Part shown: one piece after another, positions 47,938 to 57,684 of the stretch
How the letters are laid out: each line of letters starts with the position of its first letter
Numbering within the stretch: the stretch's first letter is position 1
Source of the DNA: Gammaproteobacteria bacterium
GTDB lineage: Bacteria > Pseudomonadota > Gammaproteobacteria > JAKBBU01
Assembly (NCBI GenBank): GCA_021773195.1
Contig: JAJFKN010000055.1
Span: 1-64,000, forward strand
Reading direction: 5' to 3'
Length of the DNA: 64,000 bases
Notes under the pieces: generated by a model
What the model saw: only the letters and a program-made list of their open reading frames with translations
Told to the model about the DNA's origin: nothing
The model's database searches: none
Made by a program: the position numbers and the translations under genes

Positions 47938-49962
47938 ATGGCAGATCCTGCACAATTGCCTCAATTTAGTGAAATACAAGTTAATCAAATACAAAATCAA
48001 TTAGAAGTATTGCTTCAAGACTATCGGGAGACAGTAACAAGTTTATTACAGCAAGAGTATTTTACTTGGGATAACTTCATTAAACCTTTGGAAGACAAAG
48101 ATGAGTTGTTACATGCTTTTTGGTCTCCTATTTCCCATGTTAATGCGGTAATGAATCGTGATGAGTTGCAGAGCACCTATCAGGCCTGCTTGCCTGTGTT
48201 AAGTGAGTTCGAAACAGAGCTAGGCCACAATCAGGCCCTATACAAGGCTTATCAAGCTATAAGAAACAGTAATGAATTTAAAACCTTAGATGGGTCGCAA
48301 CAAAAAATTATTAATAATGCCTTAAGAGATTTCCATCTGGCTGGCGTGGATTTGCCGGCAGATAAAAAAAGTCAGTTTAAAAAACTAGATGCGGAATTAT
48401 CTTTGTTATCCAATGAATTTAGCCAAAATGTGTTAGAAGCCACGCAAGCTTGGGATTTGTTAGTAGAAGATGAAAGCGAACTAGAAGGTGTGCCTGCCCA
48501 TGCCATGTCAATGTTCAAAGCTATGGCCGAAGCGCAGAATAAACAAGGGTGGCTAGTGACTTTAGATGCCCCCAGTTATATCGCCGTTCTATCCCATGCA
48601 AAACGACGTCAATTACGAGAGACACTCTACAAGGCTTATATTACTCGAGCGTCTGACGAAGGGCCCAACGCAGGCGAATTTGATAATGGCCCGGTGATGG
48701 CTGCTATTTTAAATAAGCGCCAAGCTTTGGCAAAATTATTAGGATTCCCTCACTATAGTGCTTTATCTTTAGAAACAAAGATGGCAAAAGATTCTAAACA
48801 GGTTATGGGTTTTTTGCAGGATTTAGCTCAGCGTAGCAAATCCACCGCCGCAAAGGAATTTGAACAATTAACTCAGTTTGCAATGGCAATGGATGATTTG
48901 CAAAACTTACAACCTTGGGATGTAGCTTATTACAGCGACCAACAACGCCAAGATCAATATGCCTTTAGCGAAGAGCAATTGCGCCCCTACTTCCCTGAAG
49001 AACAAGTTTTAAAGGGATTATTCGGCTTGGTGAATAAGCTTTATGGTCTAACTATCGAGGAAGAAAAACAATTTGACAGCTGGCATGAGAATGTTCGTCT
49101 CTTCTCCATCTATGATGAGAATAATACATTGCGTGGCCAGTTTTATATGGACCTCTATGCTCGTACGGATAAACGCGCTGGCGCATGGATGGATGATTGC
49201 CGCGTCCGACGGCGTTTAGACGATGATAGCATTCGTACCCCTGTGGCTTTTCTTGTGTGTAATTTTTCAGGGCCCACGGATAATAAGCCAGCCTTATTTA
49301 GTTTTGACGATGTGCTAACATTATTCCATGAGTTTGGTCATGGGTTACACCATATGTTAACCAAGATAGATTATATGGATGTGTCAGGTATTCGTGGCGT
49401 GGCTTGGGATGCCGTGGAACTGCCGAGCCAATTTATGGAAAACTTTCTATGGGAACGGGAAGTGATTGATTTAGTTAGTGGCCACTATGAAACCGGTGAA
49501 GTGTTACCTCATGATTTGTTTGAAAAGGTGAAAGCCGCTAAAAATTATCAATCGGCTATGCAAATGCTGCGACAATTAGAATTTGCTCTATTTGACTTCC
49601 GCCTGCATCAAGAATTTGATGGCCAAGATACCGTTCAAATACAGCAGATTCTAAATGAAACCCGTGATGAAGTTTCCGTGGTGCCGCGGGTGGACTATAA
49701 TCGATTTCAACATAGCTTTTCCCATATTTTCGCTGGTGGCTATGGTGCAGGGTATTATAGTTATAAGTGGGCGGAAGTATTGTCCAGTGATTGTTATAGT
49801 CGTTTTGAAGAAGAAGGCATCTTTAATCCAAAGATAGGCCAAGATTTCCTGGAAAATATTTTGGAAAAAGGTGGCTCACAAGATGCATTGGAATTATTTG
49901 TAGCCTTCCGCGGGCGTGAACCAAAAATTGACCCATTGCTGAGACACAGTGGCTTGCTTTAA
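47938..49962 (+). CDS. prlC: Oligopeptidase A
   Basis: 674 residues (E. coli 680), an M3-family zinc metallopeptidase. The zinc site is LFHEFGHGLHHML, with YDLYARTD-type and MDVSGIRGVAWDAVELPSQF segments around it, all conserved. It degrades short peptides in the cytoplasm, including signal-peptide fragments. AAGGTAA precedes the ATG. The strong hairpin after the gene carries its T-run for the opposite strand. Confidence 0.95.
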   Translation: MADPAQLPQFSEIQVNQIQNQLEVLLQDYRETVTSLLQQEYFTWDNFIKPLEDKDELLHAFWSPISHVNAVMNRDELQSTYQACLPVLSEFETELGHNQALYKAYQAIRNSNEFKTLDGSQQKIINNALRDFHLAGVDLPADKKSQFKKLDAELSLLSNEFSQNVLEATQAWDLLVEDESELEGVPAHAMSMFKAMAEAQNKQGWLVTLDAPSYIAVLSHAKRRQLRETLYKAYITRASDEGPNAGEFDNGPVMAAILNKRQALAKLLGFPHYSALSLETKMAKDSKQVMGFLQDLAQRSKSTAAKEFEQLTQFAMAMDDLQNLQPWDVAYYSDQQRQDQYAFSEEQLRPYFPEEQVLKGLFGLVNKLYGLTIEEEKQFDSWHENVRLFSIYDENNTLRGQFYMDLYARTDKRAGAWMDDCRVRRRLDDDSIRTPVAFLVCNFSGPTDNKPALFSFDDVLTLFHEFGHGLHHMLTKIDYMDVSGIRGVAWDAVELPSQFMENFLWEREVIDLVSGHYETGEVLPHDLFEKVKAAKNYQSAMQMLRQLEFALFDFRLHQEFDGQDTVQIQQILNETRDEVSVVPRVDYNRFQHSFSHIFAGGYGAGYYSYKWAEVLSSDCYSRFEEEGIFNPKIGQDFLENILEKGGSQDALELFVAFRGREPKIDPLLRHSGLL

Positions 49963-49972
49963 ATAAGTTAGC

Positions 49973-50007
49973 TAAAAAAAAGACACTTGCTTCAGAAGCA
50001 AGTGTCT
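49973..50007 (-). terminator. Terminator for the minus-strand F-box-like gene
   Basis: AGACACTTGCTTC (49981-49993) and GAAGCAAGTGTCT (49995-50007) form a 13-bp stem. The A-run 49974-49981 reads as a U-run when transcribed leftward. Orientation fits the small gene at 50056-50268; on the plus strand no T-run follows, so it is only a possible prlC terminator. Confidence 0.75.
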
Positions 50008-50055
50008 ATATTAAGCGCTGCAGTGATGTATTTCTCTTAGGAATCACTTTACGAT

Positions 50056-50268
50056 TTATACTTTTTTTTTGCTAGGGTAATAAATACGTATTTTTTGTGA
50101 GACTAAGACTTCCCTTGAGCGGTAGAGTAATTTTTGAGAGTTGTTATGAGTAATGGAGCGCGTTAACATGGACTTGTGAATATGCTCCTTAGGGATAAGG
50201 GAATGTATAATCAAGAGCCACACCTCTCTAGGGAAGAATAAAGAAAGTTCATTTACTGGAAGATGCAT
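50056..50268 (-). CDS. Small F-box-like protein
   Basis: 70 residues, most of it one F-box-like motif (about 8-50): ELSLFFPREVWLLIIHSLI, then PKEHIHKSMLTRSITHN. It has the Pro-x-Glu-(I/V) and hydrophobic spacing of F-boxes and resembles the motifs at 18358 and 25911. F-box proteins bind Skp1 in eukaryotic SCF ubiquitin ligases; a stand-alone domain could act as a decoy or adaptor in a host. That the gene is real is supported by a well-placed terminator on the same strand. No strong ribosome site is seen. Confidence 0.55.
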   Translation of the reverse strand: MHLPVNELSLFFPREVWLLIIHSLIPKEHIHKSMLTRSITHNNSQKLLYRSREVLVSQKIRIYYPSKKKV

Positions 50269-50320
50269 GGAAACATCTCAGTCCTGCACCCAGGCATAAG
50301 GGCAGAACACTAAGGATGGA

Positions 50321-51466
50321 ATGATGGATAATTGTCAACCGCTTCTCGACAGGTCCCCGGAGGTCAGTGCGTTATGTAAGCCCTTGGAGCGGGAGTTGGG
50401 GCTGAATTATTTTAATTACGTTAAATTGGTGTCGGGCGAAAAACGCACACTTTTGACTAATCGTCCCGATTACATTGGTAACTTCTATAATGATGCGCAA
50501 TATAAAGATGAAAATGTTGTCAATATAGAACAATTAAAATTTCAAAGCTGTTTTACTTGGGATCAATTTCGCGAAGAGCCCACTTTTCACAAAGCTCGGG
50601 TCAATTACCAGATTGCTAATGGATTAACCCTAATAAAATGTCGCCCTGCTTTTACTGAGTTATATTATTTCGGTACAAAACGCGATGATCCCAATGCCAG
50701 TGCTCATTATCTTAACAAGTTGGACATGTTGGAGCATTTTATCGCATACTTTAAAGATAGAGGCAGTGATTTGATTGATTTTGCCGATGACCATTATGTG
50801 GCATTGGATGGTTCCAATAATGTTATTGAAAATATGACTCAGCCCGAGAACATACTAAATCTATTAGCCTTGGATGAAGATTATCGTTTAGCCTATGATA
50901 GTCGAGATGATTCGAAACTGCTTTCCATTAAAGAGGGCCAATGCGCGGCTTATCTTATGCTTCAATTAACCGCTGATGAAATTGCTAAACAGATGAGACT
51001 TTCTGTGCGTACGGTGGATCACTACATTGAACATATAAAAACAAAAGTCCAATGTCAGCGAAAAGAGGACTTGGTCAGCAAGCTTTTTATCTGTGATGTG
51101 TTGGATGATAAAAACCAAAAACGGTACCCCCTTTCCTATTTTCCAGATATGCCGGAGCAAGCCTGGCAAGACTATTTGAAGGCAACTCAAGTGAAGCATA
51201 TCCATGTGCGACACCATGGAGAAATCTCAGTACTAAGCCAAAAAGAATCCATTTGTTTGTTTTTGTTTTGTTTGGGTTACAGTGCGAAGGGCATTGGGGC
51301 AAAAATTTTTAGTTCCTATCGCACAGTGCAAAAACATTTAAGTAATGTATATAAGAAGCTGAAGGTGACTAAGCGCTCTGAATTAAACATCATTGCGGTG
51401 AAAAACAATTTGTTAGAAACGATTTATTTTGCCTTCCCCGAAGCGCTTAATGAATTATTGCACTAA
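50321..51466 (+). CDS. LuxR-type regulator with two HTH domains
   Basis: 381 residues from 50321, or 380 from the ATG at 50324, which is better spaced from AAGGA and gives MDN like the second regulator. The N-terminal region (about 1-185) resembles that of the LuxR-type protein at 61628 (FHKARVNYQIANGLTLIKCR; TELYYFGTKRDD), a putative ligand-binding domain. Two LuxR HTHs follow: about 199-256 (TADEIAKQMRLSVRTVDHYI) and about 301-362 (SAKGIGAKIFSSYRTVQKHL). Tandem LuxR HTHs in one chain are unusual. Target genes are unknown. It converges on the OPT transporter gene. Confidence 0.85.
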   Translation: MMDNCQPLLDRSPEVSALCKPLERELGLNYFNYVKLVSGEKRTLLTNRPDYIGNFYNDAQYKDENVVNIEQLKFQSCFTWDQFREEPTFHKARVNYQIANGLTLIKCRPAFTELYYFGTKRDDPNASAHYLNKLDMLEHFIAYFKDRGSDLIDFADDHYVALDGSNNVIENMTQPENILNLLALDEDYRLAYDSRDDSKLLSIKEGQCAAYLMLQLTADEIAKQMRLSVRTVDHYIEHIKTKVQCQRKEDLVSKLFICDVLDDKNQKRYPLSYFPDMPEQAWQDYLKATQVKHIHVRHHGEISVLSQKESICLFLFCLGYSAKGIGAKIFSSYRTVQKHLSNVYKKLKVTKRSELNIIAVKNNLLETIYFAFPEALNELLH

Positions 51467-51477
51467 AGCGTTTAAGG

Positions 51478-53523
51478 CTAATTAACCTTGTTGCGACAAA
51501 CCACCCAATAAATCCAAAGTATAAAACCGGCGATAGAAACAAAGCCCAAGGCGTCAGCGTAAGGTGCAAAACCTATAGGGACAAGGTCCAGTACGTCGGA
51601 GCTACCCGCAATCACAAAGGGTATGGCTAGAATGACCCCCATCAAGGCAGAGCCCGCTACTATACCGCAAGCTAGGAGCAAACCCCGTTGGCGCGCCAGT
51701 TTTTTATAGGGGACGCGGGTACTTTTTGGTAAGTGAGCTACTTTTCTGCGTAGCAGGACCTGTACAGTGAAGTAGGTTAAACCACCAAGAATAATGGGAG
51801 CAACCGTTGTGATGGGTAAGTAAATGCCTAGACCTAAGGCTAATAAAATCAAGCGCCGACCTTTTTTCTTTAGCAAAAAGTCGATGAGTAATCCCACCAT
51901 GCCAATGCCCACACCAACTAAGATCATGTCCCACTTAAAGTTATGGGTGAAGATACCTTCTACTACGATGGCCATTAAGCCTGCTTGGGGAGCCGTTAAC
52001 ATTTGTGAAGGATCCATGCCAGCATGGGGCATAACACCGCCAATGCCATAGGCATGGTAGAGCAAGTTTAAGATGAAGGGAATCACCAAGGCTGCAGTGA
52101 CAGCACCTACAAGTAGCATAACCTGTTGCTTCCAAGGAGTGGCTCCTACCAATTGTCCCGCTTTTAAATCTTGAACGGTATCATTACTGATAGAACTGGC
52201 AATGGTGATTATGGCGGTGACTACAATCACAAAGGCAGCGATGAATACATGATCCAAACTTGCTGCATCCAGATGAAAGAAAGGTTTAGAGATGAAATAA
52301 AATAATGCCGATGTGGTAATAATGGCAATTAAGGTCAACCCAGAAATAGGGCTCACGGAAGAACCCACTAAACCAGCAAAATAGCCGCACACAGAAGATA
52401 ACAAAAATCCCAAGACTAAAATAAGCAGAGTGCCTACGGCTACTAATAAATGATGTAGCAATGCTGCGTAAGTGGGAGCGTGGTGGTAGCTAAAATACAT
52501 TAAAAACGCATAGGCGCAGATTAATAATCCTAAAACAGACCATGCCACGGTTATGATGGAGATGTCTTTCTCGGTGCGGATTACTTGGTGGTCGTCCAGT
52601 TTGATGGCAGTTACGGTTTTTAAGGATGTCTTAATACCTAAAAATATTGGTTTTAAGAGGGAAATAACTGCAGCAATACCGCCCACCAAGATGGTGCCAA
52701 CGCCAATGTAACGATTGTATTGGGACCACAAATTATTTGCTAGGGTATTAGGGTCGCTGCCTGCAGGGATACCATGAATGTAGGTCAGAAAGGGTACGCC
52801 AGCGATCCAGCCAATGATAGTGCCTACTAGCATACTGATGGCAACGGTTGTACCCACAATGTAGCCAGCGGCAAATAAGGCTGGGGTAAAGCCGATGCCT
52901 GCACCAAACAACATACCTTTTTCAACGAACCAATGTTGATAGGTATCGGCAACGATTTTTAAACCGCTCTGACAAAAGGAAATAAAGGCGCCTACTAGGC
53001 CACCAAGCAATAAATCTTTTACCCCGGCGGATTTTTCTTCACTGAGCTTTAATACATTGGCTGTGGCCGTGCCTTCAGGAAAGCGCAACAGAGGGTCATT
53101 AATTAGTACGTGGCGCAAAGGGATGGAAAACATCACGCCTAAGAGACCACCAACTAAAGCTATGGCAGCAGAATCTATATAGGGGAAGCCCGCCCAAAAA
53201 TGCAAAATGATCAAGGCTGGCAGAGTAAATAGAGATCCCGCGGCCAGGGCTTCACCACAGGATGCGCAAGTTTGTACGGCGTTATTTTCTAAAATATTAG
53301 AATTTTTAAAAAAGCGCAGTAAGCCCATGGAGATGATAGCCGCGGGTATAGAAGCAGAAACCGTCATACCTACTTTTAAGCCCAGGTAGGTATTGGCCGC
53401 ACCAAGGACGGCGACTAAAATGATGCCTAAGATAATAGATTTGAAAGTGATTTCAGGTAAGGAGCGGGATGCGGGAATATAAGGTTCAACGACACTATTA
53501 TTGTTGGCGTTTGTAGATTCCAT
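51478..53523 (-). CDS. OPT-family oligopeptide transporter
   Basis: 681 residues with about 14-16 TM segments. NTYLGLKVGMTVSASIPAAI, ENNAVQTCASCGEALAAGSL and LLRFPEGTATANVLKL are OPT family motifs. Such transporters import short peptides or metal-peptide complexes by proton symport, a likely source of amino acids for a host-dependent cell. GGGAGA precedes the ATG. Convergent with the LuxR-type gene and divergent from tkt. Confidence 0.9.
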   Translation of the reverse strand: MESTNANNNSVVEPYIPASRSLPEITFKSIILGIILVAVLGAANTYLGLKVGMTVSASIPAAIISMGLLRFFKNSNILENNAVQTCASCGEALAAGSLFTLPALIILHFWAGFPYIDSAAIALVGGLLGVMFSIPLRHVLINDPLLRFPEGTATANVLKLSEEKSAGVKDLLLGGLVGAFISFCQSGLKIVADTYQHWFVEKGMLFGAGIGFTPALFAAGYIVGTTVAISMLVGTIIGWIAGVPFLTYIHGIPAGSDPNTLANNLWSQYNRYIGVGTILVGGIAAVISLLKPIFLGIKTSLKTVTAIKLDDHQVIRTEKDISIITVAWSVLGLLICAYAFLMYFSYHHAPTYAALLHHLLVAVGTLLILVLGFLLSSVCGYFAGLVGSSVSPISGLTLIAIITTSALFYFISKPFFHLDAASLDHVFIAAFVIVVTAIITIASSISNDTVQDLKAGQLVGATPWKQQVMLLVGAVTAALVIPFILNLLYHAYGIGGVMPHAGMDPSQMLTAPQAGLMAIVVEGIFTHNFKWDMILVGVGIGMVGLLIDFLLKKKGRRLILLALGLGIYLPITTVAPIILGGLTYFTVQVLLRRKVAHLPKSTRVPYKKLARQRGLLLACGIVAGSALMGVILAIPFVIAGSSDVLDLVPIGFAPYADALGFVSIAGFILWIYWVVCRNKVN

Positions 53524-53669
53524 CCACTGTTCTCCCTAGACGACGGAAAATTGGACCGCCAAAGTACTTATTGTAGAGTATGGGCTGGCCAATTGCCACA
53601 GGTTGGGTCTTTCCAGAAAGTGGCCAACAGGGTATCATGAGACCCCGAATAATATCTGGAGAGTCTGCT

Positions 53670-55688
53670 ATGCCAAGCCGCCAAGAATTAGCTAATGCCA
53701 TCCGTTTTTTGAGCATGGATGCTGTGCAAGCGGCTAACTCAGGGCATCCTGGAGCCCCCATGGGCATGGCCGATATTGCTGAAGTCCTATGGAATGATTT
53801 TTTAAAACATAATCCTAAGGATCCTAGTTGGTTTAATCGTGATCGATTTGTGTTGTCTAACGGCCACGCTTCAATGATGTTATATTCACTTTTGCATTTA
53901 TCTGGCTATGATTTGCCCATTGAACAAATAAAACAATTTCGACAATTGCATTCGCAAACGCCAGGCCATCCTGAGCATGGTGAAACCCCAGGTGTCGAAA
54001 CTACTACGGGTCCATTAGGCCAAGGTTTGAGCAATGCTGTCGGTATGGCTTTGGCAGAAAAACATCTAGCTGCCCAATTTAATCAAGCAGATTCCGAGAT
54101 AATCAATCACAATACCTACGTGTTCGCAGGAGATGGCGACTTAATGGAGGGTGTTTCCCATGAGGTGGCCAGTTTGGCGGGCGTCTGGGAATTGGGTAAA
54201 TTAATCGTTTTTTGGGATGACAATAATATTTCCATCGATGGTCCTATCGATACTTGGTATGGCGATGATACGGCCCAACGCTTTGAAGCCTACGGCTGGC
54301 AAGTTATTTCCAAAGTGGATGGTCATGATCCCGAAGCCATCAAACAAGCCATTGAAGCGGCTAAAACGGATACCCATAAACCCACGTTAATTTGCTGTAA
54401 AACAACCATGGCGTTTGGTAGCCCTACCTTTGCCGGATCACACAAAGCCCATGGCGCGCCACTAGGTGATGAAGAAATTCAACGGATACGGGATAATTTA
54501 AAATGGCCCCACGAAGCTTTCCATATTCCCGATGCCATTAGAGATATTTGGAATGCCAGTGAACGTGGTAGTGTAGCGCAGGCACAGTGGCAAGGGCAGT
54601 GGGAAACTTATGCTGATGAATACCCTAATTTAGCGAAAGATTTACAGCGTCGGATGATAGGTAAATTACCTGAAGCCTGGGAAAAGACATCTCAATCCTT
54701 TATTGAAGCTTGCCAGCAGCAAAATAATAAATTAGCCACGCGTAAAGCTTCACAAAATTGTTTGAATGAATACGCACCGTTGTTATCGGAAATGATGGGG
54801 GGCTCTGCTGATTTAACGGGTTCCAATAATACTGATTGGAAAGATTGCATCGCCTTTAATGCACAGCGGCCACGTGGCAATTATATTCATTATGGCGTGC
54901 GGGAATTTGGTATGTCTGCCATCATGAATGGCATGGCGTTACATGGCGCGTTGCTACCTTTTGCAGGAACCTTTTTAACCTTTAGTGATTATGCCCGTAA
55001 CGCCGTACGTATGTCAGGTTTGATGAATGCGCAAGTGATTTATGTTTATAGTCATGATTCTATCGGTTTGGGTGAAGATGGCCCCACTCACCAACCCATC
55101 GAGCATGCGGCTATGTTGCGCTACACGCCAAATGTAGATGTATGGCGTCCCTGCGATGAAGTTGAAACGGCCGTTGCTTGGCAGCAATCCATTGAAAAAA
55201 ATACGGGTCCTAGTTGTCTACTATTAACTCGCCAGGGAGTCGCGCCTCAACAACGGGATATAGAAACTCTCGCGCAAGTAAAACGTGGTGGATACATTCT
55301 AAAGGATAGTGACGGAGCACCCGACTTATTATTGCTAGCGACAGGTTCAGAAGTAGGCTTGGCTGCAGAGGCACAGCAGCAATTAGCCAAGCAAGGTTTA
55401 CAGGCACGGGTAATCTCCATGCCCTGTACCGAAAGATTTGATCGACAAGATAAAGCCTATAAAGAACAGGTTTTACCATCTAATGTACGTGCGCGGATCG
55501 CTGTGGAAGCAGCAAGCAAAGATTTTTGGTATAAATATGTGGGCTTGGATGGCGCTGTGATAGGTATGGAAAGTTTTGGTGCTTCAGCTCCTGCTAATGA
55601 ATTGTATGAGTATTTTGGTATAACGGTGAAAGCTATCGTGGAAAAAGCATTGGTTCTTAGCAAACCCGGCGTGCATTCTGTAGCTTGA
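53670..55688 (+). CDS. tkt: Transketolase
   Basis: 672 residues (E. coli 663). [20 protein letters not shown]-binding [18 protein letters not shown], and the pyrimidine-domain [19 protein letters not shown]. Transfers two-carbon units in the pentose phosphate pathway. Start ATG 53670 ([13 protein letters not shown]) has GGAGAG upstream; the longer frame from 53580 is rejected. It heads the run tkt-gapA-pgk-pyk. Confidence 0.97.
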   Translation: MPSRQELANAIRFLSMDAVQAANSGHPGAPMGMADIAEVLWNDFLKHNPKDPSWFNRDRFVLSNGHASMMLYSLLHLSGYDLPIEQIKQFRQLHSQTPGHPEHGETPGVETTTGPLGQGLSNAVGMALAEKHLAAQFNQADSEIINHNTYVFAGDGDLMEGVSHEVASLAGVWELGKLIVFWDDNNISIDGPIDTWYGDDTAQRFEAYGWQVISKVDGHDPEAIKQAIEAAKTDTHKPTLICCKTTMAFGSPTFAGSHKAHGAPLGDEEIQRIRDNLKWPHEAFHIPDAIRDIWNASERGSVAQAQWQGQWETYADEYPNLAKDLQRRMIGKLPEAWEKTSQSFIEACQQQNNKLATRKASQNCLNEYAPLLSEMMGGSADLTGSNNTDWKDCIAFNAQRPRGNYIHYGVREFGMSAIMNGMALHGALLPFAGTFLTFSDYARNAVRMSGLMNAQVIYVYSHDSIGLGEDGPTHQPIEHAAMLRYTPNVDVWRPCDEVETAVAWQQSIEKNTGPSCLLLTRQGVAPQQRDIETLAQVKRGGYILKDSDGAPDLLLLATGSEVGLAAEAQQQLAKQGLQARVISMPCTERFDRQDKAYKEQVLPSNVRARIAVEAASKDFWYKYVGLDGAVIGMESFGASAPANELYEYFGITVKAIVEKALVLSKPGVHSVA

Positions 55689-55720
55689 GTGCAGAATGAC
55701 AAAGCATTGGAACGTCAGTT

Positions 55721-55879
55721 ATGATGGAATTAATTGATAGAGATCCCATCTTCCTGGAGTTTTTCGAAGAAAAATATCCAGAACCCAGAGCTGAATTAAC
55801 TACAGTCTGGACCGGATTGCGCTTGCCTAGCGCTGATTTTGACAGGACAACGACAGACAAATTCATTTTAAGGAGATAA
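55721..55879 (+). CDS. Possible 52-residue protein between tkt and gapA
   Basis: An open frame from ATG 55721 reads [20 protein letters not shown] and ends TDKFILRR, its stop 2 bp before the gapA ATG and within the gapA ribosome site. Codon choice looks coding-like and the spacing suggests coupling, but there is no clear ribosome site and no known family. The TTGACA at 55838 inside it may be a gapA promoter element instead. Confidence 0.3.
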   Translation: MMELIDRDPIFLEFFEEKYPEPRAELTTVWTGLRLPSADFDRTTTDKFILRR

Positions 55880-55881
55880 AC

Positions 55882-56889
55882 ATGACAATTAACGTTGCTA
55901 TTAACGGATACGGTCGAATTGGTCGAAATATTTTACGTGCCCATTACGAATACGCAAAATATTCTGATATTAAAATCGTCGCTATAAATGATCTAAGCGA
56001 TTTACAGATGAATGCACACTTAACGAAATACGATTCAGTGCACGGTATCTTCAACGGCAATGTGAGTGCAGAAGGTGGCAAATTAAATGTGAATGGTGAC
56101 AGTATCCAAGTGTTTGCTGAACGGGATCCTGCCAATTTGCCCTGGGAAAAATTAGGCGTAGATGTGGTATTGGAATGCACGGGTTTTTTTGCCAGCAAAG
56201 AAAAAGCCAGCGCGCATTTAAAAGCCGGTGCTAAAAAAGTCATTATTTCCGCCCCTGCTGGTAAAGACTTGCCAACGGTAGTTTATGGTGTGAATCATCA
56301 AACCTTAACAGCGAAAGACGATGTGATTTCTAATGCGTCTTGTACCACTAATTGCTTGTCGCCAATCGTACAACCGCTGCACGACAAAATCGGTATTAAA
56401 ACTGGCCTAATGACCACCATTCATGCTTATACCAATGACCAAGTTTTAGTGGATGTGTCTCATTCTGATATGCGTCGCGCGCGTTCTGCTACTCAATCCA
56501 TGATTCCCACCAAAACTGGTGCGGCCGCTGCTGTGGGTTTGGTATTACCGGAGCTTAACGGTAAGCTCGACGGCTTTGCCATGCGTGTGCCTACCATTAA
56601 TGTATCTGTAGTGGATTTAACTTTTGATGCCAGTCGTAATACCACAGTTGATGAAGTGAATAACGTATTAAAAGAAGCTTCTCAAGGCGCGTTAAAAGGC
56701 ATCTTAGCTTACAATGAAGACCCCTTAGTCTCCATCGATTTTAACCACAACCCACATTCATCTATTTTCGATGCAACGCAAACAAAAGTTATTGATAATG
56801 TGGTGAAAGTATTGGCATGGTATGACAACGAATGGGGCTTCTCCAATCGTATGCTAGATACCACCATGGCTTTGACTCAAGCGAAATAA
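55882..56889 (+). CDS. gapA: Glyceraldehyde-3-phosphate dehydrogenase
   Basis: 335 residues. NAD-binding [20 protein letters not shown], catalytic Cys in [15 protein letters not shown] and phosphate-binding loops. It makes 1,3-bisphosphoglycerate and NADH. AAGGAG precedes the ATG. The D-erythrose-4-phosphate dehydrogenase relative Epd is an alternative, but the glycolytic operon favours GapA. Confidence 0.95.
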   Translation: MTINVAINGYGRIGRNILRAHYEYAKYSDIKIVAINDLSDLQMNAHLTKYDSVHGIFNGNVSAEGGKLNVNGDSIQVFAERDPANLPWEKLGVDVVLECTGFFASKEKASAHLKAGAKKVIISAPAGKDLPTVVYGVNHQTLTAKDDVISNASCTTNCLSPIVQPLHDKIGIKTGLMTTIHAYTNDQVLVDVSHSDMRRARSATQSMIPTKTGAAAAVGLVLPELNGKLDGFAMRVPTINVSVVDLTFDASRNTTVDEVNNVLKEASQGALKGILAYNEDPLVSIDFNHNPHSSIFDATQTKVIDNVVKVLAWYDNEWGFSNRMLDTTMALTQAK

Positions 56890-56895
56890 CCATTG

Positions 56896-57660
56896 ATGAA
56901 AACGGTAGCTGCCTCACTTCTGCTTGTCCTAGGATTATCCCAGGGGCAGGCTGTGGCGGCTACACAATGGCAAGCGCTTGCTCCGGGGGTTCGTTTTGCT
57001 CAATTGAACCCCGATTCTGCTAACCCGGGAGGAACGCTTTACGCCTTTAAAGTGGATCTGACCAAGAATCACCTAGATTTAGCGTTAGCTCAAGATCAAA
57101 ATAAAAAATCCACATCGGTTGCTCAACTAGCCCGGCAGAGTAATGCATTAATCGCTGTTAACGGTGGTTTTTTTACGCCAGACCACCAGCCCGTTGGGTT
57201 GCGTATTCAGCATGGTCAACAACGCAGTCAGATACAACGCACCAGCTGGTGGGGGGTGTTTTTTACTAAGAAAGGTAAACCTTATATTGTACCGAGAAGT
57301 GCTTTTCAAAAGAATAAGAGCATCAATATGGCCGTACAGGCAGGGCCAAGATTGGTTGTCAATGGGCGTATTCCTTCCCTCAAACCAAACATGGATGAAC
57401 GTTCTGCTTTATGTATTAATCGCAAACACCGTGTGATTATTACTGTAACAAAGAATTTGCCCTTAACCACTACCGCATTAGCTGCGGTACTGCGGCAGCC
57501 AGAGAGTAAAGGTGGCTTGGGTTGTGTTAATGCCTTGAATCTAGATGGCGGCCATTCCGCGCAATTATACGCAAAAATGGGTAAGTTTTATTTGTCCGTG
57601 CCCAATGTAAGTAACATTACCGATGCCATTGTGGTATTGCCTACGTCTAACAATAGATAA
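56896..57660 (+). CDS. Secreted phosphodiester glycosidase (NAGPA-like)
   Basis: 254 residues from ATG 56896 (a TTG at 56893 is less likely). Signal peptide MKTVAASLLLVLGLSQGQA, then a NAGPA/phosphodiester glycosidase domain: ALIAVNGGFFTPDHQPVGLR and CVNALNLDGGHSAQLY are its signature Gly-Gly-Phe-Phe and Asn-Leu-Asp-Gly-Gly motifs. Family members cleave sugar-phosphodiester bonds (uncovering enzyme, polyglycerolphosphate caps). It starts 6 bp after gapA and is followed by pgk within 24 bp, so a secreted enzyme lies in the middle of the glycolytic operon. Confidence 0.85.
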   Translation: MKTVAASLLLVLGLSQGQAVAATQWQALAPGVRFAQLNPDSANPGGTLYAFKVDLTKNHLDLALAQDQNKKSTSVAQLARQSNALIAVNGGFFTPDHQPVGLRIQHGQQRSQIQRTSWWGVFFTKKGKPYIVPRSAFQKNKSINMAVQAGPRLVVNGRIPSLKPNMDERSALCINRKHRVIITVTKNLPLTTTALAAVLRQPESKGGLGCVNALNLDGGHSAQLYAKMGKFYLSVPNVSNITDAIVVLPTSNNR

Positions 57661-57684
57661 GTCTATTAATATAACGGGAGCGTT

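Noticed and set aside
49981..50007. Hairpin as the prlC terminator
   Set aside because: Its T-run lies on the minus strand only, so it was assigned to the small F-box-like gene.
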